DNA of 23,150 bases from Coemansia sp. RSA 922 (lineage: Eukaryota; Kickxellomycota; Kickxellomycetes; Kickxellales; Kickxellaceae). The stretch is from the NCBI GenBank assembly GCA_027577415.1, contig JANBQS010000279.1:1-23150 (forward strand). Reading direction: 5' to 3'. A model generated the notes under the pieces. The model saw only the letters and a list, made by a program, of their open reading frames with translations. It ran no database searches and was not told the DNA's origin. Within the stretch, counting starts at the first letter, position 1. Every line of letters starts with the position of its first letter. Made by a program: the position numbers and the translations under genes. Of the stretch, positions 1 through 7,722 are shown piece by piece.

Positions 1-341
1 GCTTTGCTTGGGCGAAACATTTGTCAAATCTAGTGCTTTCTTTTCCACTTTGCTTGCAAGCAGCTACAGCATAAAATGTATTCGTCATATACATGGAGTA
101 CTTTGTCTTGATTCACATTGGAACCAACTTTGAGTTGGCTTGATACGCAGTCCAGTTGGTTCACGTCTTGATCAGATCACTCAATCACAGTAGAGCCAAT
201 AGCACGCAGCCAGGCAACACCTAGCGCTTTGGACTGAAAGCGTCACTGGTCATTTCTCTACTCTTTTGTTTTAATCGTACATTCCAGCCAGCACTTTATA
301 TTCTTTACATCTACTAGCGCGTGGAAGCTTGCGTCACTGAA
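1..341 (+). promoter_or_regulatory. Upstream region and 5' leader of RET2
   Basis: No coding region is supported here. The stretch ends at the RET2 start codon and presumably holds its promoter and 5' leader; a TTTATATTC run near 296 is the only TATA-like sequence close to the gene. A 9-base perfect inverted repeat (GAACCAACT at 121-129, AGTTGGTTC at 154-162), with another AGTTGG at 133-138 between the arms, could fold or bind a dimeric protein; its role is unknown. Confidence 0.4.
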
Positions 342-2192
342 ATGGTAAGCAGCGCGATTGCTGTCATCTGGCTCATTCAGAGCCCGCCGAGTATGTGCGT
401 AATCACCGATAGTAGTTAACCTCAATTCACATCGAATTTTCCTGCCTGTCGGACGTGTAATTCTATAGGTTATCTTGGCATCGTCGATTTGTACAAAGAC
501 CGGAACTGGTACGTTACGTGATATTTAAAGTTAGGACTGGTGTGGCAATTGCTCAGACTCGCTCACTAACAATCTCTCCCCCTTTCTTCTTTACAAACAT
601 TAGCTTTGGTCTCTCGGCAATTTGTCGAGATGCCACGTACGCGCATTGAGGGGCTTTTGGCGTCGTTCCCAAAGCTAATGGTTCCTGGTCAGCAGCACAC
701 AACGATAGAGACCGAGACTATCCGCTATGTGTACCAGCCGATCGGCGAGGAAATGTACGCCGTGCTTATTACCAGTCGCCAGAACAATATTGTCCAGGAC
801 ATGGACACGCTCCACTTGATTGCGCGGGCGGTGGCCGACATTTGCGACGTCAACGACCAGCAGGGTGTCATTTTGCGCGGGTTCGATATCCTGACAGCGT
901 TTGAGGAGATTATATCACAGGGATCCAGGGACAAAATCGACCTCGCCAAGCTGCGCACAATCATGGAGATGGAGAGCCACGAGGAAAAGATACAAGATAT
1001 CATTGATCGCAACAAGGAGCGGGAGGCCAAGCAAGAGCTGAAGCGGAAAGCCAAAATGTTTGAGGAGCAGCGCCGGCTGGCTACAAAGCACGGGCTTGCT
1101 GAGCCAAGTTTGGGCGGTATTGGCTCTGAGTCTGGGGGATCAATTCTTGGTGGTGGACGCATGGGAGGTAGCTATGAGCCTCTACTATCTCGCGAACCAG
1201 AGACTATTCGCTCGTTTGCGTCGGCCTCTCCAGCAGCCTTGTCGTCGTCGTCATTTGCGTCTAATGCTCGCGGTATGAAGCTTGGACGCAAGCCAAAGGG
1301 TGCCGATGCCATGGGCGCCATGCGAAACGAAATTGACCTGTCACAGAATCTCGCCGAGCAGCTTAATATATCCGAGCCAGTACTTGGATATAGTTCTTCT
1401 CACTCCGTTGCTGCTGCTGCTCCGATTGCTGCCGCGGTTGCTATGCCGACAATGGCACTTGCGGACATGAAGGCCGTTCACGTACAGATCGAGGAGCACA
1501 TCACAGCTATAGTCAATCGCGACGGCGGTCTTGAGCAGATGGAAGTCAAGGGCGATTTGTCGCTTATTGTAACCGATGAGACATGCAGTGTCGTCCAAGT
1601 CGGAGTTGCCACCAACGACTCGCACAACGCCCAGATCAAGACGCATCCAAAGATTGACAAGAAAAAGTTCCTGAGCGACTCGCTCATTACTCTCAAGGAC
1701 GCGTCTGGATCATTCCCCCTGTCGCAGCCCATTGGTGTGCTCAAGTGGCGCATTGTCTCCTCCAACGAAGACGATATCCCGCTCACAATCAACTGCTGGC
1801 CGTCGCCCAATGGCAGCGGCTCTGTTGACGTGAATATTGAGTACGAGCTGAACGATACCAGACTTGAGCTTGACAATGTTGTTGTGTCTATTCCGATTCC
1901 GCATGGCGCTCAGCCCAGTGTCAGCGATGTCGACGGCGCTTATGATGTCAACCGCACTCGCGGCACTCTTGACTGGGAGATTCCGACCATCGACGCGAGC
2001 AACAAGAATGGCAGCCTTGACTTTAGCATTCCCGGAAATGATGCTGGTGCGTTCTTCCCTGTGGTTGTGTCGTTTGTATGCAAGAGGCCTTACTACGACA
2101 TTGCCGTAACTAGTGTCACTACCCCTGACGGCCAAGAAGTTGACTTTTCGCAGCTCGTGTCGCTGGTGCCCGACCAATACGCGGTTATTTAA
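342..2192 (+). CDS. RET2: Coatomer subunit delta (delta-COP)
   Basis: Subunit of the COPI coat (F-subcomplex), which drives retrograde Golgi-to-ER and intra-Golgi vesicle traffic in the cytosol and on Golgi membranes. The coding exons are 342-344, 469-508 and 604-2192, giving about 543 residues, close to yeast Ret2 and human ARCN1. The joined N-terminus reads MVILASSICTKTGTALVSRQ, which lines up without gaps with the family start MVLLAAAVCTKAGKAIVSRQ; this fixes both small exons. Residues 1-135 form the longin-like domain (FVEMPRTRIEGLLASFPKL, YVYQP). A charged helix follows (EREAKQELKRKAK), then a Ser/Gly/Ala-rich linker, and from about residue 300 the mu-homology domain (HPKIDKKKF, GVLKWRI, PLTINCWPS, VNIEYEL). 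Two introns interrupt the first 16 codons. The start codon stands alone in exon 1. Identity is certain; the start is strongly supported by homology. Confidence 0.97.
345..468 (+). other. RET2 intron 1, directly after the ATG
   Basis: Donor GTAAGC follows the start codon immediately and the acceptor is CTATAG. A GTTAAC near 415-420 can serve as branch site. Removing it puts the ATG in front of GTT ATC TTG GCA, the conserved delta-COP N-terminus. Confidence 0.9.
509..603 (+). other. RET2 intron 2
   Basis: Donor GTACGT, acceptor ATTAG, branch site CACTAAC at 564-570 followed by a pyrimidine-rich tract. It splits an Ala codon (G|CT) and joins the ICTKTGT segment to LVSRQFVEM. Confidence 0.92.
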
Positions 2193-2597
2193 GTCGTTGT
2201 CGTCCATTATCTTAGCTTTATTCTCCTGTAATGCTGGACTGTCAGTTTCAAGACATCCTCAGTAGTATCTGATATATTTAATAATGGCTTTTTTTGTCAT
2301 TATACGTATGTAAGATGTAACATTTTATTGACCGCCAATTGCTTTTAGGCTTGTCTAAATTGGCATTAGCTGATCAAGAACCCGAGACATGATGTTTAAA
2401 AGCACTGTCATTCCGCTTTGACAGGCCAAGTACAAAGGGCTTTTTTTAAAAAAAATATTAAGACGCTTTGTGTCCCAATGGAGGCAAGATAAAGCGGTCA
2501 AAGACCTGGATAGCATTAAGAGGCAAAGTTCTTGTTTTTTTAACCACTTTCTCGCTTTCCCTCTCACTTCACCCAATTATTATTTTCTTCATTCATC
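2193..2597. other. Intergenic: RET2 3' end and upstream region of the F-box-like gene
   Basis: AT-rich spacer with no supported gene. A T7A8 run at about 2443-2457 (TTTTTTTAAAAAAAATATT) is the likely core promoter or nucleosome-poor segment for the downstream gene. Pyrimidine-rich sequence (about 2527-2590) leads up to the ATG at 2598. No unambiguous AATAAA signal for RET2 was seen. Confidence 0.4.
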
Positions 2598-4301
2598 ATG
2601 CTACACTACTTAACTTCTCTTTTTCCATGCAAATTGCCGTTTGCCAATATTTCCAAACATGTATCTCCAGCGCAGACTACTCCATCTATTATCATACACC
2701 AAGTTAGACACTTTGTGGTAAGGGGACTAATGTCACCACATGATAAATCAGAAGACACGAAAGGAAAGATGGAAGAAATGTTGTATGTGTGCTCCTCTTG
2801 GCGACAAGCCTCTTTGGAATATATTTGGAGGGACCTTACCCTATGCGCCAACATTGAGGGGACCAAGATGCTTATCTCGGGTTCGCTATGGAAAAACCTG
2901 CTCTATCTTCCTCATGGTGTTGCAAACATGGTCAGGAAGGTTAAAATGTATGTACCCATGGATATCATTGTAAATGGGGTTGCCCACAAGCTTTTGTTCG
3001 AATTCATGGGGGATACAGAAGGATTTCCTTTGGTCAACAAGCTTACTATGGTGGTTGGCGACTGGACCATCACCTCGCCATGCTCAAAGGATGAGGCCAT
3101 TGGGAATGCTCTCAAGTTTGCTCAGCTGATTCAGTCAGTTACTCTAGGCACAGCAATGACGAATGTGATATTCACTGGCACTAATAGACTTGTAGGCAAG
3201 TTTGATGAAGAAATATTAGGGATGTTTATTAATTTACTATGTGGCAACATAAAAAGCCCGAGACTCGAACTGAGAGATCTGAAAATCAAGCATACATCAA
3301 CTGTTGAAAATACCCCTCAGCTTTCTTCACTAAGCGTGCGCTGCACAACAGCGTTTGATTTAAACACCGAGCTTGTTCACAAGTGTTCCCCGTCACTCCA
3401 GTTCTTGTATATTGGATTGTGTAATGCAAGAGCATTGCTGTACGATATACATGGGAATTCTATAGTCTATCCGAATATAAAACATCTGGTAATGTATTGT
3501 GCCGTCCATGATTACTCTGAAAAACGAGTTTTGGCCCCAGGCACGGTGCCATTTCCTTTATTGGCAAGCCTGAGAATAAACATGCCATATCCCTTTGCTG
3601 ATGATGTGGTTTTCCGAGGCAATAGTACCACCCTAAAACACCTGGACTTTAAAATTGACACGGATTCTGTGCACTCGCTACACGACAGTCGAGTGTTTAA
3701 AAACAAGCACGGAGTTTTGCATACAGTCAAACTTTGTGAGAACATCCGAGCTGGCGGTATCTCCCTCACCTTGGAAACTGTTTGGAACACATTTTTGAGG
3801 GATCTCATAGAACCTGCTTGTAAGTTGGTACTATCATACTCGGTTCAAGTGAAACCTATAATAGCAGCAGCGCCAGATGGTCATGGGTTCATGAATGTCC
3901 AAGTGTTGAATATGTCCTACAAACAACTCTATTTCTATGACATTTTGCGCCTATTAAAGGTATTTCCAGCCCTCGTGAAGCTTACATGTGGTGTTCTTAA
4001 TCTAGGTCCAGAGCTTGCACACGTTGATGCTGATGAATTGCCTGATTACATAGCTTCTACGTACAAAGAAACTGGAAAATGCCTTCAGGCCTGGTATATA
4101 TCAGGGTTTCACGGCAAGAGTGTCGTTACTACTGAATATGTTTTGCTACTTGCCCTTTGTTGTCCAAGGCTTCGCCGACTTGATGTGGGTTGTGAGGCAG
4201 CTTTTGAATTTAATGCCCTAGTGGTAGAAATGCTTGAGCGTAAACCATTTAGCAAGTATGCCTCGCAACTTAATCGACTTCTTCACTCTATGTATAATTG
4301 A
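2598..4301 (+). CDS. F-box-like protein with degenerate leucine-rich repeats
   Basis: Uninterrupted 567-codon frame. Residues about 29-80 resemble an F-box-like helix set: IIIHQVRHFVV, a charged linker, then MLYVCSSWRQASLEYIWRDL, whose 'VC..WR..aL..iW..l' is the usual end of an F-box. The rest is a run of irregular leucine-rich strands spaced 25-60 residues apart: FPLVNKLTMVV, PQLSSLSVRC, SLQFLYIGLC, PNIKHLVMYC, FPLLASLRINM, TLKHLDFKI, FPALVKLTCGV, CCPRLRRLDVGC. Such proteins are typically substrate receptors of SCF ubiquitin ligases. They form large, fast-evolving families in Kickxellomycotina as far as I recall. Base composition is more AT-rich than the flanking housekeeping genes. The N-terminal 28 residues are unlike the family, so the true start may be later or in an upstream exon. 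Substrate unknown. Confidence 0.55.
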   Translation: MLHYLTSLFPCKLPFANISKHVSPAQTTPSIIIHQVRHFVVRGLMSPHDKSEDTKGKMEEMLYVCSSWRQASLEYIWRDLTLCANIEGTKMLISGSLWKNLLYLPHGVANMVRKVKMYVPMDIIVNGVAHKLLFEFMGDTEGFPLVNKLTMVVGDWTITSPCSKDEAIGNALKFAQLIQSVTLGTAMTNVIFTGTNRLVGKFDEEILGMFINLLCGNIKSPRLELRDLKIKHTSTVENTPQLSSLSVRCTTAFDLNTELVHKCSPSLQFLYIGLCNARALLYDIHGNSIVYPNIKHLVMYCAVHDYSEKRVLAPGTVPFPLLASLRINMPYPFADDVVFRGNSTTLKHLDFKIDTDSVHSLHDSRVFKNKHGVLHTVKLCENIRAGGISLTLETVWNTFLRDLIEPACKLVLSYSVQVKPIIAAAPDGHGFMNVQVLNMSYKQLYFYDILRLLKVFPALVKLTCGVLNLGPELAHVDADELPDYIASTYKETGKCLQAWYISGFHGKSVVTTEYVLLLALCCPRLRRLDVGCEAAFEFNALVVEMLERKPFSKYASQLNRLLHSMYN

Positions 4302-4587
4302 AGCAACGTTCATTAATCTCCATCCTTGGATTGTGTGTATTCTTTTGATCTTTGTCTATTTTTTTTATCTCTTTATTTGTTCTAGTAAATTACTTTTGAT
4401 GTGAGAGCCTGGATATGGTATAAAGTAGATGCCTCTAGCTTAGAGTAAGCATGCCTACGAGAATAGGTGTATAGCTGGGGAGACACAATACAATAGCTTG
4501 TCTGCGGTGGTGGGGTCGTTGCTGAGAGCTGGTAGCGTAATATCTCTTGCATGTAGGAGCAGGCTTTAGCTAGTCGTGGGTAGCGGC
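4302..4587. other. Convergent intergenic spacer
   Basis: 3' ends of the F-box-like gene (+) and of the first small zinc-finger gene (-). A minus-strand AATAAA (plus TTTATT at 4372-4377) lies about 210 bases beyond the stop of the zinc-finger gene. No gene is supported inside. Confidence 0.35.
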
Positions 4588-4692
4588 TCATCCGATCCGC
4601 CACAGAGAGTGGATCCTTACAAAGTGATAATATCCGTCTATTTCTGATGCTAGAAACTGCCCACATATATGGCAATCGCGTGGATAATTCAT
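4588..4692 (-). CDS. Small single C2H2 zinc-finger protein, copy 1 (34 aa)
   Basis: Function unrecognised. The 34-residue frame starts MNYPRDCHICG, shared in part with copy 2 (MNYP..C..CG). C7 and C10 are followed by exactly 12 residues and then H23-x4-H28, the classical C2H2 zinc-finger spacing. The hydrophobic residue four after the second Cys (L14) is kept, as in the other copies. The frame ends SLWRIG. One finger can bind zinc but is normally weak at sequence-specific DNA binding, so a protein-binding or dimeric role is possible (inference). Upstream are a TATA box at 4824-4831 and ACAATT at 4909-4914. Too short for usual gene callers; reality rests on the conserved motif and promoter across six copies. 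Confidence 0.62.
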   Translation of the reverse strand: MNYPRDCHICGQFLASEIDGYYHFVRIHSLWRIG

Positions 4693-4914
4693 TATCAACA
4701 ATTTAATCCTTGGAACAATTTAATGTGTCTTGTAGTAGTTTTCTCTAGCGCCTGTTGAGATGGAAGTGATAATTTTAAAATATGCGATTTAGCTCCTTGT
4801 GTTATCCCCTGGCTGACTAGCCCTTTATATACGGCAAACAACACTTGGAAACCCCAAACCAAGCGGAATATGAATACAATGAGCAAAGGCGAAAACACTA
4901 ATAACCGTACAATT
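4693..4914 (-). promoter_or_regulatory. Promoter and leader of zinc-finger copy 1
   Basis: On the minus strand GTATATAAAGGG gives a TATA box at plus 4824-4831, about 132 bases before the ATG. ACAATT occurs at plus 4909-4914, 78 bases upstream of the TATA box. A diverged version of the distal repeat may lie at about 4984-5060 (GGAATCCCGC ... CATGTACAT). Confidence 0.6.
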
Positions 4915-5085
4915 AGCAGCATATTTAATTGACCAAATGAGGAATATTCAAAAGTATAATTAATATTTATTATTATATTACTGGATTGGAATCCCGCGTT
5001 ATACTTGTAGGTCTGCACATTTAAGAAAGCTAGCTTTTACAAATATCGTGTCATGTACATTACACAATTGACGTGCAGAGTAACT

Positions 5086-5214
5086 TTATTTGAAACCATT
5101 GGGACAAAAAAAGTATTGTGTCACGCGACAAGGTGGTCCTTTATAGTGGGTAAAATCCTGATCAGCCGATTCTAGATGCATTCCACACACCTTGCATTCA
5201 GTGGGGTAATTCAT
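5086..5214 (-). CDS. Small Cys-rich zinc-finger protein, copy 2 (42 aa, C2HC-like)
   Basis: Function unrecognised. The frame begins MNYPTECKVCG like copy 1. C7-x2-C10 and H23 keep the family spacing of 12. The second His is missing: a Pro stands where the x4 His falls, and C29 follows one residue later (H-x5-C), with another Cys at 37. Zinc binding by C7, C10, H23 and C29 or C37 is plausible. The 42-residue frame ends PNGFK. It has a strong TATATATAAAGG box at about 5349-5360 and ACAATTG at 5430-5436. No AATAAA was seen downstream. It may be a diverged active gene or one losing its finger; retention of five Cys/His residues favours the former. Confidence 0.55.
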   Translation of the reverse strand: MNYPTECKVCGMHLESADQDFTHYKGPPCRVTQYFFCPNGFK

Positions 5215-5436
5215 TACTGCCAAAGAAATATGATGCAAAATCCAAGCAGAGTTTATAGTTTGGAGTAAATGTCGCGGTGTTTGTCTGGAGAAAATTGGAT
5301 GAAGTAAAGTATAGCGAGCTCTCCAAACAAAAGGACCTACAACAGTGCCTTTATATATAAAAGGCCATTTTCGAGCAGACCAAGCCAAGCAACTTGTGAA
5401 TATCGGGGAAAGTATCTGATGGTCATTACACAATTG
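5215..5436 (-). promoter_or_regulatory. Promoter and leader of zinc-finger copy 2
   Basis: Minus-strand TATATATAAAGG (plus 5349-5360) lies about 137 bases before the ATG. ACAATTG (5430-5436) lies about 70 bases further upstream. The leader contains GCTATACTTTACTTCATCC (plus about 5297-5315), nearly the same as GCTATACTTTGCTTTATTC in copy 5. Confidence 0.65.
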
Positions 5437-5506
5437 CGTTTACCAATATCCGGCTATTTATGTAATTGCCAATTATGAACATTCGCTTCTTAGCATAAAA
5501 TTTTAT

Positions 5507-5575
5507 TTTTGGAATGCCGCCCATGTGTATGCTTAGAACATGCACAACAGCTCACATATATCCTATAGGAAACTC
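5507..5575 (-). repeat. Distal upstream repeat of copy 2
   Basis: Plus-strand core GGAATGCCGCCCATGTGTAT, then a GAACATGCACA and CTCACATAT segment. It matches the distal elements of copies 3, 4 and 5 in the order GGAATgCC - CaCGT-like - tTgGAAca - cACaagAG - CgTACAT. Confidence 0.5.
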
Positions 5576-5961
5576 AGGCAATTATATTACTATTGCATTT
5601 TGCATTCTTTTAAATTTCACTACAAGTATTTACAAAAAAAAATCCATATTTCTTTAAATTTTATTTGCTAATTAATACAGCCACAAATTTATAATCTTGA
5701 AATAAAACGGTAACACAATGTCCAGAGTAAGGTAATTATAGATAAATAGGTTAATTTTGTCAGGCCATTCAGCGATAGTGAGTTGTACAGTGAGAGTCGG
5801 TTGTCAAGCCAGTTATTTGTTCTTGTGGCTTTCAAGTACTGTATTATCATTAGACGATAACGAAATATCATACAATAAGGAGGTATATTCATTGGATTGC
5901 ATTCTTTTATACTGCCTACTATTTGGTATAATAATAAAGACTATGATGGTTTAAAGGCGTG
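5576..5961. other. AT-rich spacer, no gene seen
   Basis: The longest gap in the array. It includes the 3' flank of copy 3. A minus-strand TATAAAAG followed by GCAATCC (plus 5898-5911) resembles the array TATA boxes, but no ACAATT lies 70-78 bases upstream and no C-x2-C frame lies 135 bases downstream. At most it is a decayed unit. Confidence 0.3.
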
Positions 5962-6051
5962 TCATGCAATGTGGTAGAACTTGGCTTTCACCGATTTTAG
6001 CAGCCTCTTGCATATTTTGCAGTAGCTGGGATATAACTTGGTTGCTGACAT
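5962..6051 (-). pseudogene. Small zinc-finger protein, copy 3, ended by UGA inside the finger (29 aa)
   Basis: The frame reads to C11-K-I-C14 and, after 12 residues, H27, then I, A and a UGA stop at 5962-5964. The next codon is CAC (His), so without the stop the spacing would be H-x3-H, also a legal C2H2 form; the frame would then close at TAG (5941-5943) after six codons. The product therefore lacks the fourth ligand unless the UGA is read through. Promoter parts are intact: TATA at 6138-6145, AATTGT at 6214-6219, and GGAGGAATTC in the leader. A recently broken copy is the simplest reading; a functional truncated peptide or stop readthrough cannot be excluded. Confidence 0.5.
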
Positions 6052-6221
6052 GATATCTAGCATGTATCAGGCATATTTTAGAATGAAACAAGATACAAGA
6101 GAATTCCTCCGAGTGAGTGAATGTCAAACCGTTGCCTTGTTTATAACAATTTTAGCTTAGATATAATCATATTGAGCAGTACACGAACATTCCTCATTCA
6201 AGGACATTCGCGTAATTGTAC
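6052..6221 (-). promoter_or_regulatory. Promoter and leader of zinc-finger copy 3
   Basis: Minus-strand TATAAACAAGGCAAC (TATA at plus 6138-6145) is about 87-94 bases before the ATG, the shortest leader of the six. ACAATT (plus AATTGT 6214-6219) is about 69 bases upstream of the TATA box. GGAGGAATTC (plus 6101-6110) lies about 28 bases downstream of the TATA box, where transcription should start. Confidence 0.62.
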
Positions 6222-6290
6222 AACATGTGCATTGGAGGTCGGCTCTGAATGAAGTTGACACATGCCAAAATAAGTTTTATGTACAATTGC

Positions 6291-6346
6291 TGTAGGAATG
6301 CCAGCCACGTACAAGTTTGGAACACACACAAGAGTTCGCGTACATA
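6291..6346 (-). repeat. Distal upstream repeat of copy 3
   Basis: Plus-strand core TAGGAATGCCAGCCACGTAC, then GTTTGGAACACACACAAGAG and GCGTACAT. It is the best-preserved version. A second TACAATTG lies just before it (6282-6289). Confidence 0.55.
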
Positions 6347-6521
6347 AGTTATCTAATGGAATAGTGAGGTCCCACTCACCTATTCGCTGTAAACAACTTA
6401 TACCCTTTTAATAACAATCAATAGGTATGAAAAGAGATGACGTTTCTCGTTTAGTAATTTTAATAATGTAATTATTTATTAAACTTAATGGAGGAGGCTA
6501 TACCAACTAGGGAGTGCATCT

Positions 6522-6632
6522 TTAGCCAGACAACACAATACCGTGATAAATTAGCAAATGTCCCTTCCCTTCTTCTACTGATGCTACCACCGCCCCACAA
6601 ATTTTACATGTTCCGCCATTCGTCGCCGCCAT
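6522..6632 (-). CDS. Small single C2H2 zinc-finger protein, copy 4 (36 aa)
   Basis: Function unrecognised. The frame has 36 residues. C9-K-I-C12, twelve residues, then H25-x4-H30 form a canonical C2H2 spacing. The stretch between is rich in small and acidic residues (SVEEGK), followed by HLLIYH. It has exactly the same length as copy 5 and about 16 of 36 identical residues, with no indel, including all four ligands, CG, SVEE, K23, HLLI and I32. TATA is at 6767-6774, ACAATT at 6849-6854, and a minus-strand AATAAA (plus 6475-6480) lies 42 bases after the stop, so the unit looks like a complete short gene. There is no signal peptide and no room for another domain. Confidence 0.7.
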   Translation of the reverse strand: MAATNGGTCKICGAVVASVEEGKGHLLIYHGIVLSG

Positions 6633-6854
6633 TACGTTAAAGCAGAAAAAAATACAGATTGGTTTTAAACTACAGCGTGGTAACTGCAGTGCTTGTCAAG
6701 AGAGGATTTGTAATATTGACGAGATATTATGAAATCCCTCAGAGTGGGTGGGTGTCCTAGGATTGCCTTTTATAGCAGCGCTGACTTTAAGTGGTTCAAT
6801 CCAGGCATTACGTGAATGCTCAGCATTAAAACATAGTTTATTAATTATACAATT
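6633..6854 (-). promoter_or_regulatory. Promoter and leader of zinc-finger copy 4
   Basis: Minus-strand GCTATAAAAGGCAATCC (TATA at plus 6767-6774) lies about 135-142 bases before the ATG; ACAATT (6849-6854) lies 75 bases upstream of the TATA box. A CTGAGGGATTTC variant of the start-site motif lies about 27 bases below the TATA box. Confidence 0.68.
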
Positions 6855-6910
6855 AAGTGCGACAATGGTTGGCTTGTTAAGCACTGACGTGCGTATATTC
6901 TTATTCCCAA

Positions 6911-6968
6911 ATCTTTGTGAATACCACTCACGTGCATGTTTGGAAAATACACGAGAGCTTACGTACAT
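6911..6968 (-). repeat. Distal upstream repeat of copy 4
   Basis: Plus-strand GTGAATACCACTCACGTGCA, then GTTTGGAAAATACACGAGAG and ACGTACAT. It carries a palindromic CACGTG (E-box/bHLH-type core) at the point where copies 3 and 5 have CACGTA. Confidence 0.52.
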
Positions 6969-7138
6969 CAGTTTCTATTTGAGTAGCAAGTTTCTGCCCA
7001 CCTTCTCGCTGTAAATGGTCAGTGACTTTTCAGTGGTATATATGAGGAATGAGGAGAGAATGCCTTGATTTTTTCAAATAGTATAAATGCTTTTTTATTA
7101 TGCAATTGAAAGGGCTACACCCATTAGGGAGAGCAGAT

Positions 7139-7249
7139 TCAGTCGACTACGTTAATATTGTGAAAAATTAGCAAATGTAGTTTCGCTTCTTCTACCGATA
7201 CTACCATCATCCCACAAAGATAACAAATTCGGGTATCCATTACCACCAT
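7139..7249 (-). CDS. Small single C2H2 zinc-finger protein, copy 5 (36 aa)
   Basis: Function unrecognised. The frame has 36 residues with C9-Y-L-C12, twelve residues, H25-x4-H30, and HLLIFH at the end of the finger. It is collinear with copy 4 without a gap although more than half the residues differ, which argues for selection on the finger. A second in-frame ATG at codon 4 could also serve as start. TATA is at 7383-7390, ACAATT at 7465-7470, and a minus-strand AATAAA (plus 7094-7099) lies 40 bases after the stop, matching the 42 in copy 4. Confidence 0.7.
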   Translation of the reverse strand: MVVMDTRICYLCGMMVVSVEEAKLHLLIFHNINVVD

Positions 7250-7470
7250 TATGCAAATGTAGAAAATAGTACAGGTTGGTGATAAAGTAAGACGTAGTTA
7301 ATGTGGCACTTTTCAAGAAAGAGTTAGAATAAAGCAAAGTATAGCAGTATTCCTGCGAGCGAATGGGTGTTTTGCCCTTGTCTTTTTATAGCATATTAAG
7401 CTCAAAATAGATTAAAAATAATAATATGCAAATGACCAACAATGAAGTATATTTCTGTGATTGTACAATT
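7250..7470 (-). promoter_or_regulatory. Promoter and leader of zinc-finger copy 5
   Basis: Minus-strand GCTATAAAAAGAC (TATA at plus 7383-7390) lies about 134-141 bases before the ATG; TACAATTG (ACAATT at 7465-7470) lies 75 bases upstream. CGCAGGAATACTGCTATAC starts about 28 bases below the TATA box and matches the start-site motif of copies 3 and 6. Confidence 0.68.
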
Positions 7471-7540
7471 GAGTGAGAAGATGGTCAGCTCTATATGCGA
7501 ATGCCAAATACGGAAGTACGTCTATTGTTAGAAAAGTTGC

Positions 7541-7605
7541 TTTAGGAATGCTGTTCACGTATGCAATTTTCCACCTGTATGTAAGCCTGGAGCATACATG
7601 TACAA
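7541..7605 (-). repeat. Distal upstream repeat of copy 5
   Basis: Plus-strand TTTAGGAATGCTGTTCACGT, then a diverged ATGCAATTTTCCACC and GAGCATACATGTAC. It shares the GGAATGC and CACGTA parts with copy 3. Confidence 0.5.
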
Positions 7606-7722
7606 TTATAGCTATCATGTCAACGTCACGCATAAGGGCTCTCATATATATTCCAAGGTGCCCAATCGCGTGGTTAGCTGTCCAAACAACGCGATCTGCT
7701 TTCGACTCAAAACTCGCCGGGC

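Noticed and set aside
4382..4675. 97-codon frame overlapping copy 1
   Set aside because: It is in another frame and shows no family motif, whereas the 34-codon frame has exact C2H2 spacing.
5086..5433. Longer 115-codon version of zinc-finger copy 2
   Set aside because: The extra N-terminal codons run through the TATA box and leader; the internal ATG at 5214 gives MNYP, shared with copy 1.
5898..5911. TATAAAAG plus GCAATCC as a seventh promoter
   Set aside because: No ACAATT at the expected distance and no finger frame downstream; at best a relic.
6696..6968. 90-codon minus-strand frame upstream of copy 4
   Set aside because: It crosses the TATA box and ACAATT element of copy 4; the protein is not conserved between units.
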